From assembly GCA_934277975.1 (NCBI GenBank), contig CAKQWE010000001.1:1-64000 (forward strand): DNA of 64,000 nucleotides. Reading direction: 5' to 3'. This document shows, in pieces, positions 14,816 through 21,712 of this stretch. Positions within the stretch are counted from its first letter, which is position 1. The number at the start of each line of letters is the position of its first letter. The translations under genes and the position numbers were made by a program. The notes under the pieces were generated by a model. The model made no database searches. It was not told the DNA's origin and saw nothing but the letters and a program-made list of their open reading frames with translations. This DNA is from an uncultured Spirochaetales bacterium (GTDB taxonomy: Bacteria > Spirochaetota > Spirochaetia > Sphaerochaetales > Sphaerochaetaceae).

Positions 14816-16006
14816 ATGAAGTTAAAAAACTATTTTCCTTATATTCTGAATTCAGTAATCATATCTTTATTTCTCCTAACTAGCTGCTCCAAGCCAGAGC
14901 TGACGATAGTCCATGTAAGCGACATGCACTACTTTTCTCCGTCGTTGATCGGGGATGAGGACTTCATGTGGAAGGTCACTATGGAGAGCGACGGAAAGGA
15001 TACGGTACAGTCAGCGCTAATTGCACAGGCCTTCGTGGACGACATGTTAAAACTCAAACCTGACGCTGTCGTCATAACCGGAGACCTTACTCTGAACGGA
15101 GAAAAAGCAAGCCATGAAGAGCTGAGGGAGCTGATGGGGAAACTCAAGGACATCGGCATTGAAGTGTATGTGATGACAGGCAACCATGACGTGAACATGA
15201 CGGCGTACCGATACACGAGCGATGGCGTGGAGGAAGTCCCGTCGTTTGGCAGCCAGCAGTTTGAGGACCATTGGTGGGATTTTGGCTATGGGAATGCTTT
15301 GTCTCAAGACAGGTGGTCCAATTCTTATATCGCAGAGCTCAACGAGAAGACGTGGCTTTTGTCGGTTGACAGCAACACTGGAAGCAAAGGAACCATTCGA
15401 AAATCCACTTTGGATTGGATAGAAGAGAACCTGAAAAAGGCCCAAAAGGAAGGGATCAGGGTAGTTTCCGCCACGCACCAGAACCTTTTCGTGCACAATG
15501 AGAACTTCGTTTGGGGATATCAGCTCAACAATGCCGCGGCGCTTATCAAGCTGTATGAGAAGTACGGAGTCGAGGTGAACCTCTCAGGCCATTTGCATGT
15601 CCAGACAATAGTGGAAAGCAACGGAATTGCGGACATAGCGGTGTCTGCACTTGTGGATACGCCGTTGCAATATGGGGTTCTGACAATTTCAGGAGACAAG
15701 CTTTCGTACAGAACAAGGGAGATTTCCGATGAGGCATTGAAGGCCAAAGCGAAGGAAGTCTTCGATGAATGCACTAAAAACAAGATCAAGGATGAACTTT
15801 CTGGCGTTTCCGACCCGGTCTCCGCGCAGAAGATGATGGATGTAGCTGTACAGCTCAACAGGGAGTATTTCCTAGGAAAGTTCTCCAAGGTGGACGAGGC
15901 GGCTTTGACACTCTGGAAGCAGAACGACAGTTTCTTTGCTAAGTATTTGGTATCAATCTATGATGGAGAGGGGGCTAGGAAGGACAACCGAAGATGGAAG
16001 AATTGA
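14816..16006 (+). CDS. Calcineurin-like metallophosphoesterase lipoprotein
   Basis: The 396-residue protein carries all the metallophosphoesterase motifs: VHVSDMHYF (DxH), VITGDLTLNGE (GDxxxxG), MTGNHDVNM (GNHD) and, further on, ATHQNLF and LSGHLHVQT (GHxH). An N-terminal hydrophobic stretch ending SLFLLTSCSKP is a lipobox, so the enzyme is exported and lipid-anchored. The ATG at 14816 fits this signal peptide. The start is only 7 bp after the previous stop, so the two lipoproteins are probably cotranscribed. The phosphoester substrate is unknown; this is not recognisably PgsA. Confidence 0.8.
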   Translation: MKLKNYFPYILNSVIISLFLLTSCSKPELTIVHVSDMHYFSPSLIGDEDFMWKVTMESDGKDTVQSALIAQAFVDDMLKLKPDAVVITGDLTLNGEKASHEELRELMGKLKDIGIEVYVMTGNHDVNMTAYRYTSDGVEEVPSFGSQQFEDHWWDFGYGNALSQDRWSNSYIAELNEKTWLLSVDSNTGSKGTIRKSTLDWIEENLKKAQKEGIRVVSATHQNLFVHNENFVWGYQLNNAAALIKLYEKYGVEVNLSGHLHVQTIVESNGIADIAVSALVDTPLQYGVLTISGDKLSYRTREISDEALKAKAKEVFDECTKNKIKDELSGVSDPVSAQKMMDVAVQLNREYFLGKFSKVDEAALTLWKQNDSFFAKYLVSIYDGEGARKDNRRWKN

Positions 16007-16014
16007 ATGCGTTT

Positions 16015-16401
16015 CTATACTAGGACAACGCAGTCTTCTTCGTATTTTTCAAAGACCTTATCCGCCGTCAAGAATTTGAAGCCAGATGCTTTCGCTTGGC
16101 TCAAAAGGATTCTATCAAAGGGATCTTTGTGGACATCCTTCAGAGTCGAAATGCAGAAGACGTCACTTGCAGTCACGTTCAAGACCTCGTAGCCGGCCAT
16201 AGTGCAAAAGCCATACAAAGTTCTTGCATTCGCAATGATACTTGGATGCAACATGTGTTTGATTTGAAACTCCCAAAGAGATGCAACGCTGCAGAACACT
16301 TCGTTTTCAGGATTCGAAAGCAACCTGCGAGCAGCCTTTGGAAGCTTTGAGTTACCATCCAAAGCCCAAAGAAGTATACGGGAATCCAAAAGAATCCGCA
16401 T
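16015..16401 (-). CDS. PIN-domain toxin (VapC-like)
   Basis: The 128-residue PIN protein begins MRILLDSRILLWAL, the usual strand with the first Asp, and has Glu in SLWEFQIKH and the motif KDPFDRILLSQA followed by FLTADKVF. The ATG at 16399-16401 is chosen because the upstream antitoxin stop (TAA at 16403-16405) lies beside it. It should be an RNA-cleaving toxin of the second PIN module in the window; it belongs to a different PIN subgroup from the one at 650. Confidence 0.8.
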   Translation of the reverse strand: MRILLDSRILLWALDGNSKLPKAARRLLSNPENEVFCSVASLWEFQIKHMLHPSIIANARTLYGFCTMAGYEVLNVTASDVFCISTLKDVHKDPFDRILLSQAKASGFKFLTADKVFEKYEEDCVVLV

Positions 16402-16402
16402 T

Positions 16403-16840
16403 TTAGACTCCAAACTGTTTCAAGACTTCTTCATTGCAGAAGTCTATGTCATCTGTATTCCCAAGAAACCCCTTTGCCAGACCAATGCGAAGATTCCCTC
16501 CCGTTTCAACCAAGTTCTTCAAAAAACGGTTCACCAATGTCTCAAGATCGCTTCCAGTCTCCTCACAGATTGCATAGGCTGCCATTACAAGCTTCCCATC
16601 TACATAGATGGGACGTGAATTATAAGCAGGCATGCTTTCTGCGACACAGTCGCAAGAATAATCTTCAACTGCTTCTTTTTTGTTCCTTGCATCCTGGGGC
16701 TTTCGTGCGTTCTCTGGAACAAGCCATGTTTTTCCTGCCAGAACCGCTCCTTCCACCCTTCCTTCTAAACAAAGAAGAGAAGCACGACGTTGAGAAACAC
16801 CCCATTTTTGGGCTATTTCCGTTGTTGTAAGATACTTCAT
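16403..16840 (-). CDS. Helix-turn-helix antitoxin of the PIN module
   Basis: The 145-residue protein starts with an excisionase/MerR-like winged helix (YLTTTEIAQKWGVSQRRASLLCLEGRVEGAVLAGKTWLVP) and has a C-terminal segment (about 80-145) likely to hold the toxin. It precedes the PIN gene with a two-base gap before the toxin ATG. Two 16-bp inverted repeats in its promoter (16852-16897) suggest autorepression. Most PIN antitoxins are AbrB or Phd folds; this pairing with an excisionase-like domain is less common. Confidence 0.65.
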   Translation of the reverse strand: MKYLTTTEIAQKWGVSQRRASLLCLEGRVEGAVLAGKTWLVPENARKPQDARNKKEAVEDYSCDCVAESMPAYNSRPIYVDGKLVMAAYAICEETGSDLETLVNRFLKNLVETGGNLRIGLAKGFLGNTDDIDFCNEEVLKQFGV

Positions 16841-16851
16841 ACAAAGATTAT

Positions 16852-16897
16852 ATTCCCATACGAGAATAAAATCAAGGATTCATTCCTTTACAGGAAT
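16852..16897. promoter_or_regulatory. Twin operators of the HTH/PIN operon
   Basis: Two related sites of the form ATTCC-N5/6-GGAAT lie at 16852-16867 and 16882-16897. Their centres are 30 bp apart, close to three helical turns, so two dimers could bind the same DNA face. They lie just upstream of the HTH antitoxin gene. Confidence 0.55.
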
Positions 16898-16969
16898 AGT
16901 CAAATTACTATCTAAAACACTTGATTTTATACAACCGTACAGATATCCTTTCCTAGGAAGGAAACATCA

Positions 16970-17728
16970 ATGGAGACCGATTTCATAGAGATAACCAAAG
17001 AGAACATAGACCACGAACACCTTTGCTGTATAATCCGCACAAAGACTACCAACCCAGGAGTCGAAGCAAAACGCCAATGGCTCTCAGAACGGTTGGACGA
17101 AGGCCATGTTTTTCGCAAACTGAACTCAAAGGACTGCGTGTTCATAGAATACTCCCCTCTTGAAAAAGCATGGGTTCCAATCATTGGTGAGAACTATATG
17201 TACATCTACTGTCTTTGGGTACAAGGGACTCCAAAGGGACATGGATATGGGCGACAGCTAATGCAGCATTGCTTAGACACCGCACAGAGACTGGGCAAGT
17301 CAGGTGTTTGCATGCTTGGAGCAGACAAGCAGAAATCATGGCTCAGTGACCAGTCTTTTGCAAAGAAGTTTGGCTTTACATGCGTAGATAAGACATCAAA
17401 TGGCTATGAACTCCTTGCTTTATCGTTCGATGGAACGTTTCCAAGATTCACAGAAAGTGCTCGCACATGCAAGACGAACACCGCCGGTCTTGTAGTCTAC
17501 TACGACCGTCAATGTCCATTCACTTTCCAAAGGGTCGAATCCTTGGAAGAATACTGCCGTGAGCATGGAATACAGGCATCATTCGTGCTTGTCGATTCTC
17601 TGGAAGAAGCAAAGGCCCTACCCTGCGTCTTCAACAACTGGGCGGTGTTCTATGATGGAAACTTCATAACTGTGAATCAGATAGATGGCACAATGCTGGA
17701 GAAAATCGTCACAAGAACAAAAAAATAG
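16970..17728 (+). CDS. GNAT acetyltransferase fused to YoaP-like domain
   Basis: The 252-residue protein has an N-terminal GNAT fold; the acetyl-CoA loop appears as VQGTPKGHGYGRQLMQ near residue 90. The C-terminal third, including VVYYDRQCPFTFQRVESLEEYCREHG and LPCVFNNWAVFYDG, matches the YoaP domain found after such GNATs. The acceptor is unknown. It is monocistronic with a clear ribosome-binding site (CTAGGAAGG). It is divergent from the HTH/PIN operon. Confidence 0.75.
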   Translation: METDFIEITKENIDHEHLCCIIRTKTTNPGVEAKRQWLSERLDEGHVFRKLNSKDCVFIEYSPLEKAWVPIIGENYMYIYCLWVQGTPKGHGYGRQLMQHCLDTAQRLGKSGVCMLGADKQKSWLSDQSFAKKFGFTCVDKTSNGYELLALSFDGTFPRFTESARTCKTNTAGLVVYYDRQCPFTFQRVESLEEYCREHGIQASFVLVDSLEEAKALPCVFNNWAVFYDGNFITVNQIDGTMLEKIVTRTKK

Positions 17729-17734
17729 ACCAAA

Positions 17735-17750
17735 GAGGAACTTTCAAAAC
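17735..17750 (+). repeat. Solo 16-bp end of the 167-bp miniature element
   Basis: GAGGAACTTTCAAAAC here is identical to the left terminal repeat of the miniature elements at 18526 and 42947. It lies just past the stop of the XRE gene, so the XRE-DUF2975 pair is bracketed by this motif on both sides in the same orientation. Confidence 0.65.
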
Positions 17751-17756
17751 TCACCG

Positions 17757-17963
17757 CTACTCCGGTTTGTATTCCAATATATCTCCAGGTTGGCAGCCGA
17801 GGGCTTTGCATATTGCATCCAAGGTGGAGAACCTTACAGCACTTATCTTGCCGGTCTTTATTTTGGAGAGGTTGACGTTGGAAACCCCAACCTTCTCCGA
17901 CAGTTCGTTGAGTGAGACCTTTCTGTCGGCCATCACCCTGTCAAGTCTAAGGATTATTGCCAT
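17757..17963 (-). CDS. Small XRE-family transcription regulator (YozG-like)
   Basis: The 68-residue protein is a lone helix-turn-helix domain: VSLNELSEKVGVSNVNLSKIKTG is the recognition unit and FSTLDAICKALGCQPGDILEY is the family's tail. Such Cro/CI-like proteins are commonly paired with DUF2975 membrane proteins, as here, 14 bp downstream of the partner. It probably regulates the pair. Confidence 0.85.
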   Translation of the reverse strand: MAIILRLDRVMADRKVSLNELSEKVGVSNVNLSKIKTGKISAVRFSTLDAICKALGCQPGDILEYKPE

Positions 17964-17977
17964 AAACGTCTCCTTCC

Positions 17978-18511
17978 TTACAGAGTCTCGTCCACCTGTT
18001 CCTGTAGTTTGACACCGTATTCGAAGACAAAGGACAGAGCGTAGACGATGATGACTGAAAGGATGCTGCCAAGAGCTTCTTCGTTGACCTCGCAGTTGAG
18101 AATACCCGTCAGAACGGCCTCCACGATTTCGCCAATGACCAAAGCAAGCAGCATGTACAACGAAATCATTCTAAGGTGATGCACATTGGCCATTGTAAAC
18201 GGGGTCTCCCCATTCTTCATACCAAAGAGTATGCACTCAAGTTCTCGCAGTAGGAATCCAAGGAATACAAGCCCTGTCGCTGCAATCGAGATTGCGGTTA
18301 TGGCCTGGGCAAGGGAATAATTGCCCAATGCCACCGGAGCATAGACCGATACATGTACATTGTCACCCCTGTAAATAAGTCCTGAAGTATCCTTTGTGCA
18401 AATCATGAAAACCAACGAAGCAATAAGCAGACCGCATCCAACCCATGCCATGATCTTCAAGACCCTTGAAAAACCATATCCAATCTTTGAAAACCTAATC
18501 ATCTTTTCCAT
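17978..18511 (-). CDS. DUF2975 membrane protein
   Basis: The 177-residue protein has four predicted membrane helices (about 18-42, 73-95, 108-130, 145-165), the pattern of DUF2975. Its function is unknown. It forms a two-gene operon with the XRE regulator. The left end of a miniature inverted-repeat element (18526) sits directly upstream of its ribosome-binding site, so the element may influence or supply its promoter. Confidence 0.75.
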   Translation of the reverse strand: MEKMIRFSKIGYGFSRVLKIMAWVGCGLLIASLVFMICTKDTSGLIYRGDNVHVSVYAPVALGNYSLAQAITAISIAATGLVFLGFLLRELECILFGMKNGETPFTMANVHHLRMISLYMLLALVIGEIVEAVLTGILNCEVNEEALGSILSVIIVYALSFVFEYGVKLQEQVDETL

Positions 18512-18525
18512 TTTTCATCTCCTCA

Positions 18526-18692
18526 GAGGAACTTTCAAAACTATGCTTTATGTGGATTGGACATGGATTGCCGAGATGGAAGCCGTCTGAAGCGACTGAG
18601 GCAATACTTTGTGTATTGTGAAGTTGCTGAAGGCGGTGTTCCAGCCGTGCAGGGCATGGCCAGGACGCATGAAGGAGTTTTGAAAGTTCCTC
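18526..18692 (+). mobile_element. 167-bp miniature inverted-repeat element, copy 1
   Basis: The element has perfect 16-bp terminal inverted repeats (GAGGAACTTTCAAAAC at 18526-18541 and its complement at 18677-18692). The trinucleotide TCA precedes the left end and follows the right end, a possible target duplication. The interior is highly similar to copy 2 (42947-43113), which has exactly the same length. No transposase is encoded. Confidence 0.8.
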
Positions 18693-18789
18693 TCAATGTG
18701 ATGATTGAGTTATAGCTGCTTTATACAATGTTTGTCAATAGTTTTTTAATGTTTATCGATAATTTTTAAATGTTTTAATCAATCATCTT

Positions 18790-19143
18790 TTAATCAATCA
18801 CGGCATCTGATGCAGTGTAGCCTTCAAGAGATCCCGCCTTGACCTGAATGCAAACATAGGTGATTGGGCAGTCGCTTGATGCAAAGAACTGTCTCTTGGC
18901 AACTGGTGATATGCGAAGCCAATCACCTGCTGCAAGTTCCATCGTCTCTCCATCGACTACGGCCTTACCAGAGCCCGCAATCACTCCATAGATTTCCTCG
19001 TTGTTCTTGTGTGAGTGGACAAATGGTACACAGGCCCCTGCAGGTAGGGTGTTTATGCTTACCTCTGCTCCTGTAAGCGCCAACGAATCATGAAGCTCTA
19101 CCCTAGCCTCTTCTCCAATGTGTGTCTTTGTAAAACTCTTCAT
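18790..19143 (-). CDS. Cupin-domain protein
   Basis: The 117-residue single-domain cupin has both conserved boxes: VPFVHSHKNNEEIYGVIAGSGKAVVDGE and GDWLRISPVAKRQFFASSD. The two His and the Glu of box 1 are the likely metal ligands. Its substrate is unknown. It lies downstream of an Rrf2 regulator gene and has two sites in its promoter (19195-19259) that resemble the site ahead of the Rrf2 gene, so it is probably that regulator's target. A 21-bp palindrome lies just ahead of its ribosome-binding site. Confidence 0.8.
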   Translation of the reverse strand: MKSFTKTHIGEEARVELHDSLALTGAEVSINTLPAGACVPFVHSHKNNEEIYGVIAGSGKAVVDGETMELAAGDWLRISPVAKRQFFASSDCPITYVCIQVKAGSLEGYTASDAVID

Positions 19144-19162
19144 GTTTATGTCCTCCTACGAA

Positions 19163-19183
19163 GAGGAACTTTCAAAGTTCCTC
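19163..19183 (-). repeat. 21-bp palindrome in the cupin gene leader
   Basis: GAGGAACTTT and AAAGTTCCTC form a 10-bp perfect stem around one base. The arms equal the first ten bases of the miniature-element ends fused head to head, which suggests a collapsed copy. In mRNA it would form a hairpin just upstream of GTAGGAGGA. Confidence 0.6.
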
Positions 19184-19194
19184 AGAAAGCTTTA

Positions 19195-19259
19195 TTGTAA
19201 CCATATTGGTTACATCAAACACTTATACCAGAACCAGCTTGTAATGTCAACGGTTACAA
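19195..19259. promoter_or_regulatory. Two putative Rrf2 operators upstream of the cupin gene
   Basis: Site A (19195-19214) reads TTGTAAC...GGTTACA and site B (19239-19259) reads TTGTAAT...GTTACAA. Both match the perfect palindrome ahead of the rrf2 gene at 19792-19812. The centres are about 44 bp apart. Confidence 0.65.
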
Positions 19260-19299
19260 CAAAAGAAAACGAACAAAGACATCGGTCTAAGAAAGAATG

Positions 19300-19740
19300 C
19301 TACATCTTGGATTCGAGGATTGCTTGGAAATCCTTTTCGATATCGGCCAGTGTCGTTGTGGAGAGCGAGGATTCGAAGGCCTTTTGGGCGGCTTCCAGCT
19401 TGGGGTCGAGGACGACGTGGATGTTGCGGCCCACGGGACACATGGAGTTGGGGTTTTCGTGGAAGTGGAACAGCTCGCTTTCAGGTGTGCACTCGACGGC
19501 CTTGTAGATGTCAAGAAGCGTTATGTTGGAAAGCGGACGTGCGATTGCAACACCGCCAGTTCCCCGTGCAACATCGATGAGACCTGCTGCCTTTAGCTGT
19601 TGCAGGAGCTTTCGCACGACTACGGGGTTCGTGCCTATGCTGCCGGCCATGAGATCGCTTGTGACCTTCATCTCACGAGAAAAGACGTCTACAAGCGCGA
19701 ACATGTGGACGGCCATTGTAAAACGGCTGGATATCTGCAT
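19300..19740 (-). CDS. Rrf2-family transcription regulator (YwnA-like)
   Basis: The 146-residue protein has the Rrf2 winged helix (SSRFTMAVHMFALVD, IGTNPVVVRKLLQQLKAAGLIDVARGTGGVAIARP) and the dimer helix. It lacks the three-Cys Fe-S cluster of IscR or NsrR; only one Cys (CPVG) lies in that loop, apart from an earlier CTPE. It is therefore closer to YwnA/CymR-type sensors. Palindromes of the same type stand ahead of this gene and of the cupin gene, which fits autoregulation and control of the cupin. Confidence 0.85.
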   Translation of the reverse strand: MQISSRFTMAVHMFALVDVFSREMKVTSDLMAGSIGTNPVVVRKLLQQLKAAGLIDVARGTGGVAIARPLSNITLLDIYKAVECTPESELFHFHENPNSMCPVGRNIHVVLDPKLEAAQKAFESSLSTTTLADIEKDFQAILESKM

Positions 19741-19791
19741 GGCCTTTGCCTCCGGTTTGGTTAACCTCTGTCAATGATAGCACGAATACTG

Positions 19792-19812
19792 TTGTAATGT
19801 ACATGATTACAA
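19792..19812. promoter_or_regulatory. Putative Rrf2 operator upstream of the rrf2 gene
   Basis: TTGTAAT and ATTACAA are perfect 7-bp arms around a 7-bp spacer, 52 bp before the start codon. It is the best match to the consensus shared with the two cupin promoter sites. Confidence 0.65.
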
Positions 19813-19830
19813 CGGGTTTTAAGTTTTTAA

Positions 19831-19920
19831 TGCGCGCATCAGGGCGTATCACGGCGGACTACGGCTCATCAAGGCGTATCAAGGCGCATCAAGGCGCATC
19901 AAGGCGCATCAGGACGCATC
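19831..19920. repeat. 10-bp tandem array
   Basis: Nine decamers run in strict 10-bp register with the consensus AAGGCGCATC; three central units are identical. The array fills the gap between the rrf2 promoter and the terminator of hydCBA. Confidence 0.85.
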
Positions 19921-19960
19921 AAACCAGCACCAAGGCCACTCCAAAAAATGCAAAGACCAT

Positions 19961-19989
19961 AAAAACAAAAAGGGCTGCGAAAGCAGCCC
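19961..19989 (-). terminator. Rho-independent terminator of the hydCBA operon
   Basis: On the minus strand a GGGCTGC stem with a TTTC loop is followed by TTTTTGTTTTT. It lies 30 bp beyond the hydA stop. Confidence 0.85.
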
Positions 19990-20018
19990 CTTCAAAAACT
20001 TGGAATAACCCAAGATGC

Positions 20019-21710
20019 TCACTTTTTCTTGTAGTGCACATGCAAGAGCTCATGCTCGCGGCCCTTGAGGAGCCTGTCGTACAGAGCCTGTACGGAAGCA
20101 TTGGATTCCGAGTGGCGTATGCTGAGCATCCTGTCGGTGTCGTAGAGGCCCTTGCCGCGGGTCTTGCGGACATCGGCATGTACGAACGGCTGACCTCCAC
20201 CTGCGACGCAACCGCCAGGGCAAGCCATGATTTCTATGATGTCGAACTTCTCGCCGTTCTTGAGCATATCCAAAAGCTTCTCGGCATTTGCAAGGCCGCT
20301 TGCCACACCAATGCGGAGCCCCACACCGTCTTCCGTTGTAAGCTCAAAGATCTTGAGCCCCTCATTGCCACGCTCACCAACATTTGAAAGCTTCATGAGT
20401 GCAGAGCGGGACTTATCCTTGACTACGTTTCTGAGAACGGCTTCCGTAACACCGCCTGTAACACCAAAGATGACGGCGGCACCGGATGCGTTGTCATAAG
20501 GATGGTCCACAGGCTCAGGGTCTATCTCATTGAGCAATATGCCTGCTTCCTTGAGCATGTGCGTAAGCTCATCCGTAGTTATGACGGCATCCACATTGCG
20601 CGAGCCGTCCTTTCCAAGGAACTCTTCGCGTTGGGCTTCGAACTTCTTGGCAGTACAAGGCATGACTGCAACATGGAAGAGCTTCTTGCCTCGCTCCTGG
20701 CGCTCCTCCTTGATTACGGATGCGAACATCTCCATTGGAGAGCGGCATGTAGAGACATTCTCCATAAGCTCAGGATGCTTCTTCTCACAATACTGGATCC
20801 AAGCAGGACAGCATGAGGTTATGATTGGAAGGTTCTTTCCATCCTTGAGCCTTTCAAGGAACTCCTTGGACTCTTCAAGAACTGTTATGTCAGCGCCAAA
20901 CGAGGTATCGAAGACTTCATCGAAGCCCATCTTCCTCAAGGCCGCGAATATGAGACCGGAGACATCCTTGCCCTCAGGGATTCCAACCATGTTGCCAAGA
21001 GCAACCCTCACTGCAGGCGCAACCTGGACTACGGTCTTCACAGAAGGATTGGAGATTGCATCCCATACCTTCTGGATCTCGCTGCGGGCTGTGATGGCAC
21101 CTGTTGGACATGCAACGGCGCACTGGCCGCAACCTACGCACATGGTCTCTGAAAGAGGCTTTCCAAAAGCTGTGGAGATTAGCATCTTGGAACCACGGAA
21201 CGCAAAGTCTATTGCACCAACGTTCTGTACTTCATGGCAGGTCCTTACGCAGTCTCCGCAAAGGATGCACTTGCCGGAGTCGAAGACTATTGAAGCAGAA
21301 GAATTCGTAACCTTGTTGTCGTTCGCCCTGTTGGGGAAACGAACGCCCTCGATGTTGAAGCGGACCGCAAGGTCCTGAAGTTTGCAGGACTTGTTGTTGG
21401 CGCATGTCGTGCAGTCGCGGCAGTGGTTTGCAAGAAGAAGTTCAAGTATGTTCTTCCTGTACTTCCTAAGACGTGCAGTGTTGGTCTTTATGCTCATGCC
21501 AGCCCTAGGAGGCGTGGAGCACGCAGTGTAGAGATTGCCCTTCTCGTCCTCGACCATACACATGCGGCAGGCCCCGTATATGGAAAGATCCGTGTGGTAG
21601 CAGAAAGTGGGCAACTTGACACCGGTCTTCCTTATTACCTGAAGCATGTTCTTCTCGCCGTTGATGGCTACAGGTATTCCATCTACATACATGTATTCGG
21701 TGTTCTTCAT
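20019..21710 (-). CDS. hydA: [FeFe]-hydrogenase catalytic subunit HydA (bifurcating type)
   Basis: The 563-residue protein has an N-terminal [2Fe-2S] domain (CYHTDLSIYGACRMC), the His-Cys3 cluster motif (HCRDCTTC), two [4Fe-4S] clusters (CILCGDCVRTC and CVGCGQCAVACP) and the three H-cluster signatures: TSCCPAW (L1), MPCTAKKFE (L2) and ACPGGCVAGGGQP (L3). It makes or consumes H2 in the cytoplasm. With HydB and HydC it should form a trimeric enzyme that couples NADH and ferredoxin oxidation. The ATG at 21708-21710 lies behind AAGGAGG within the end of hydB. HydE, HydF and HydG maturases are not in the window. Confidence 0.93.
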   Translation of the reverse strand: MKNTEYMYVDGIPVAINGEKNMLQVIRKTGVKLPTFCYHTDLSIYGACRMCMVEDEKGNLYTACSTPPRAGMSIKTNTARLRKYRKNILELLLANHCRDCTTCANNKSCKLQDLAVRFNIEGVRFPNRANDNKVTNSSASIVFDSGKCILCGDCVRTCHEVQNVGAIDFAFRGSKMLISTAFGKPLSETMCVGCGQCAVACPTGAITARSEIQKVWDAISNPSVKTVVQVAPAVRVALGNMVGIPEGKDVSGLIFAALRKMGFDEVFDTSFGADITVLEESKEFLERLKDGKNLPIITSCCPAWIQYCEKKHPELMENVSTCRSPMEMFASVIKEERQERGKKLFHVAVMPCTAKKFEAQREEFLGKDGSRNVDAVITTDELTHMLKEAGILLNEIDPEPVDHPYDNASGAAVIFGVTGGVTEAVLRNVVKDKSRSALMKLSNVGERGNEGLKIFELTTEDGVGLRIGVASGLANAEKLLDMLKNGEKFDIIEIMACPGGCVAGGGQPFVHADVRKTRGKGLYDTDRMLSIRHSESNASVQALYDRLLKGREHELLHVHYKKK

Positions 21711-21712
21711 AC

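Noticed and set aside
14816..16006. The metallophosphoesterase as the missing PgsA of the pgs locus
   Set aside because: It is a calcineurin-type lipoprotein far from the pgs operon, without CapA/PgsA family motifs.
19831..19920. A CRISPR-like array
   Set aside because: The units are contiguous 10-mers with no spacers, and there are no cas genes.
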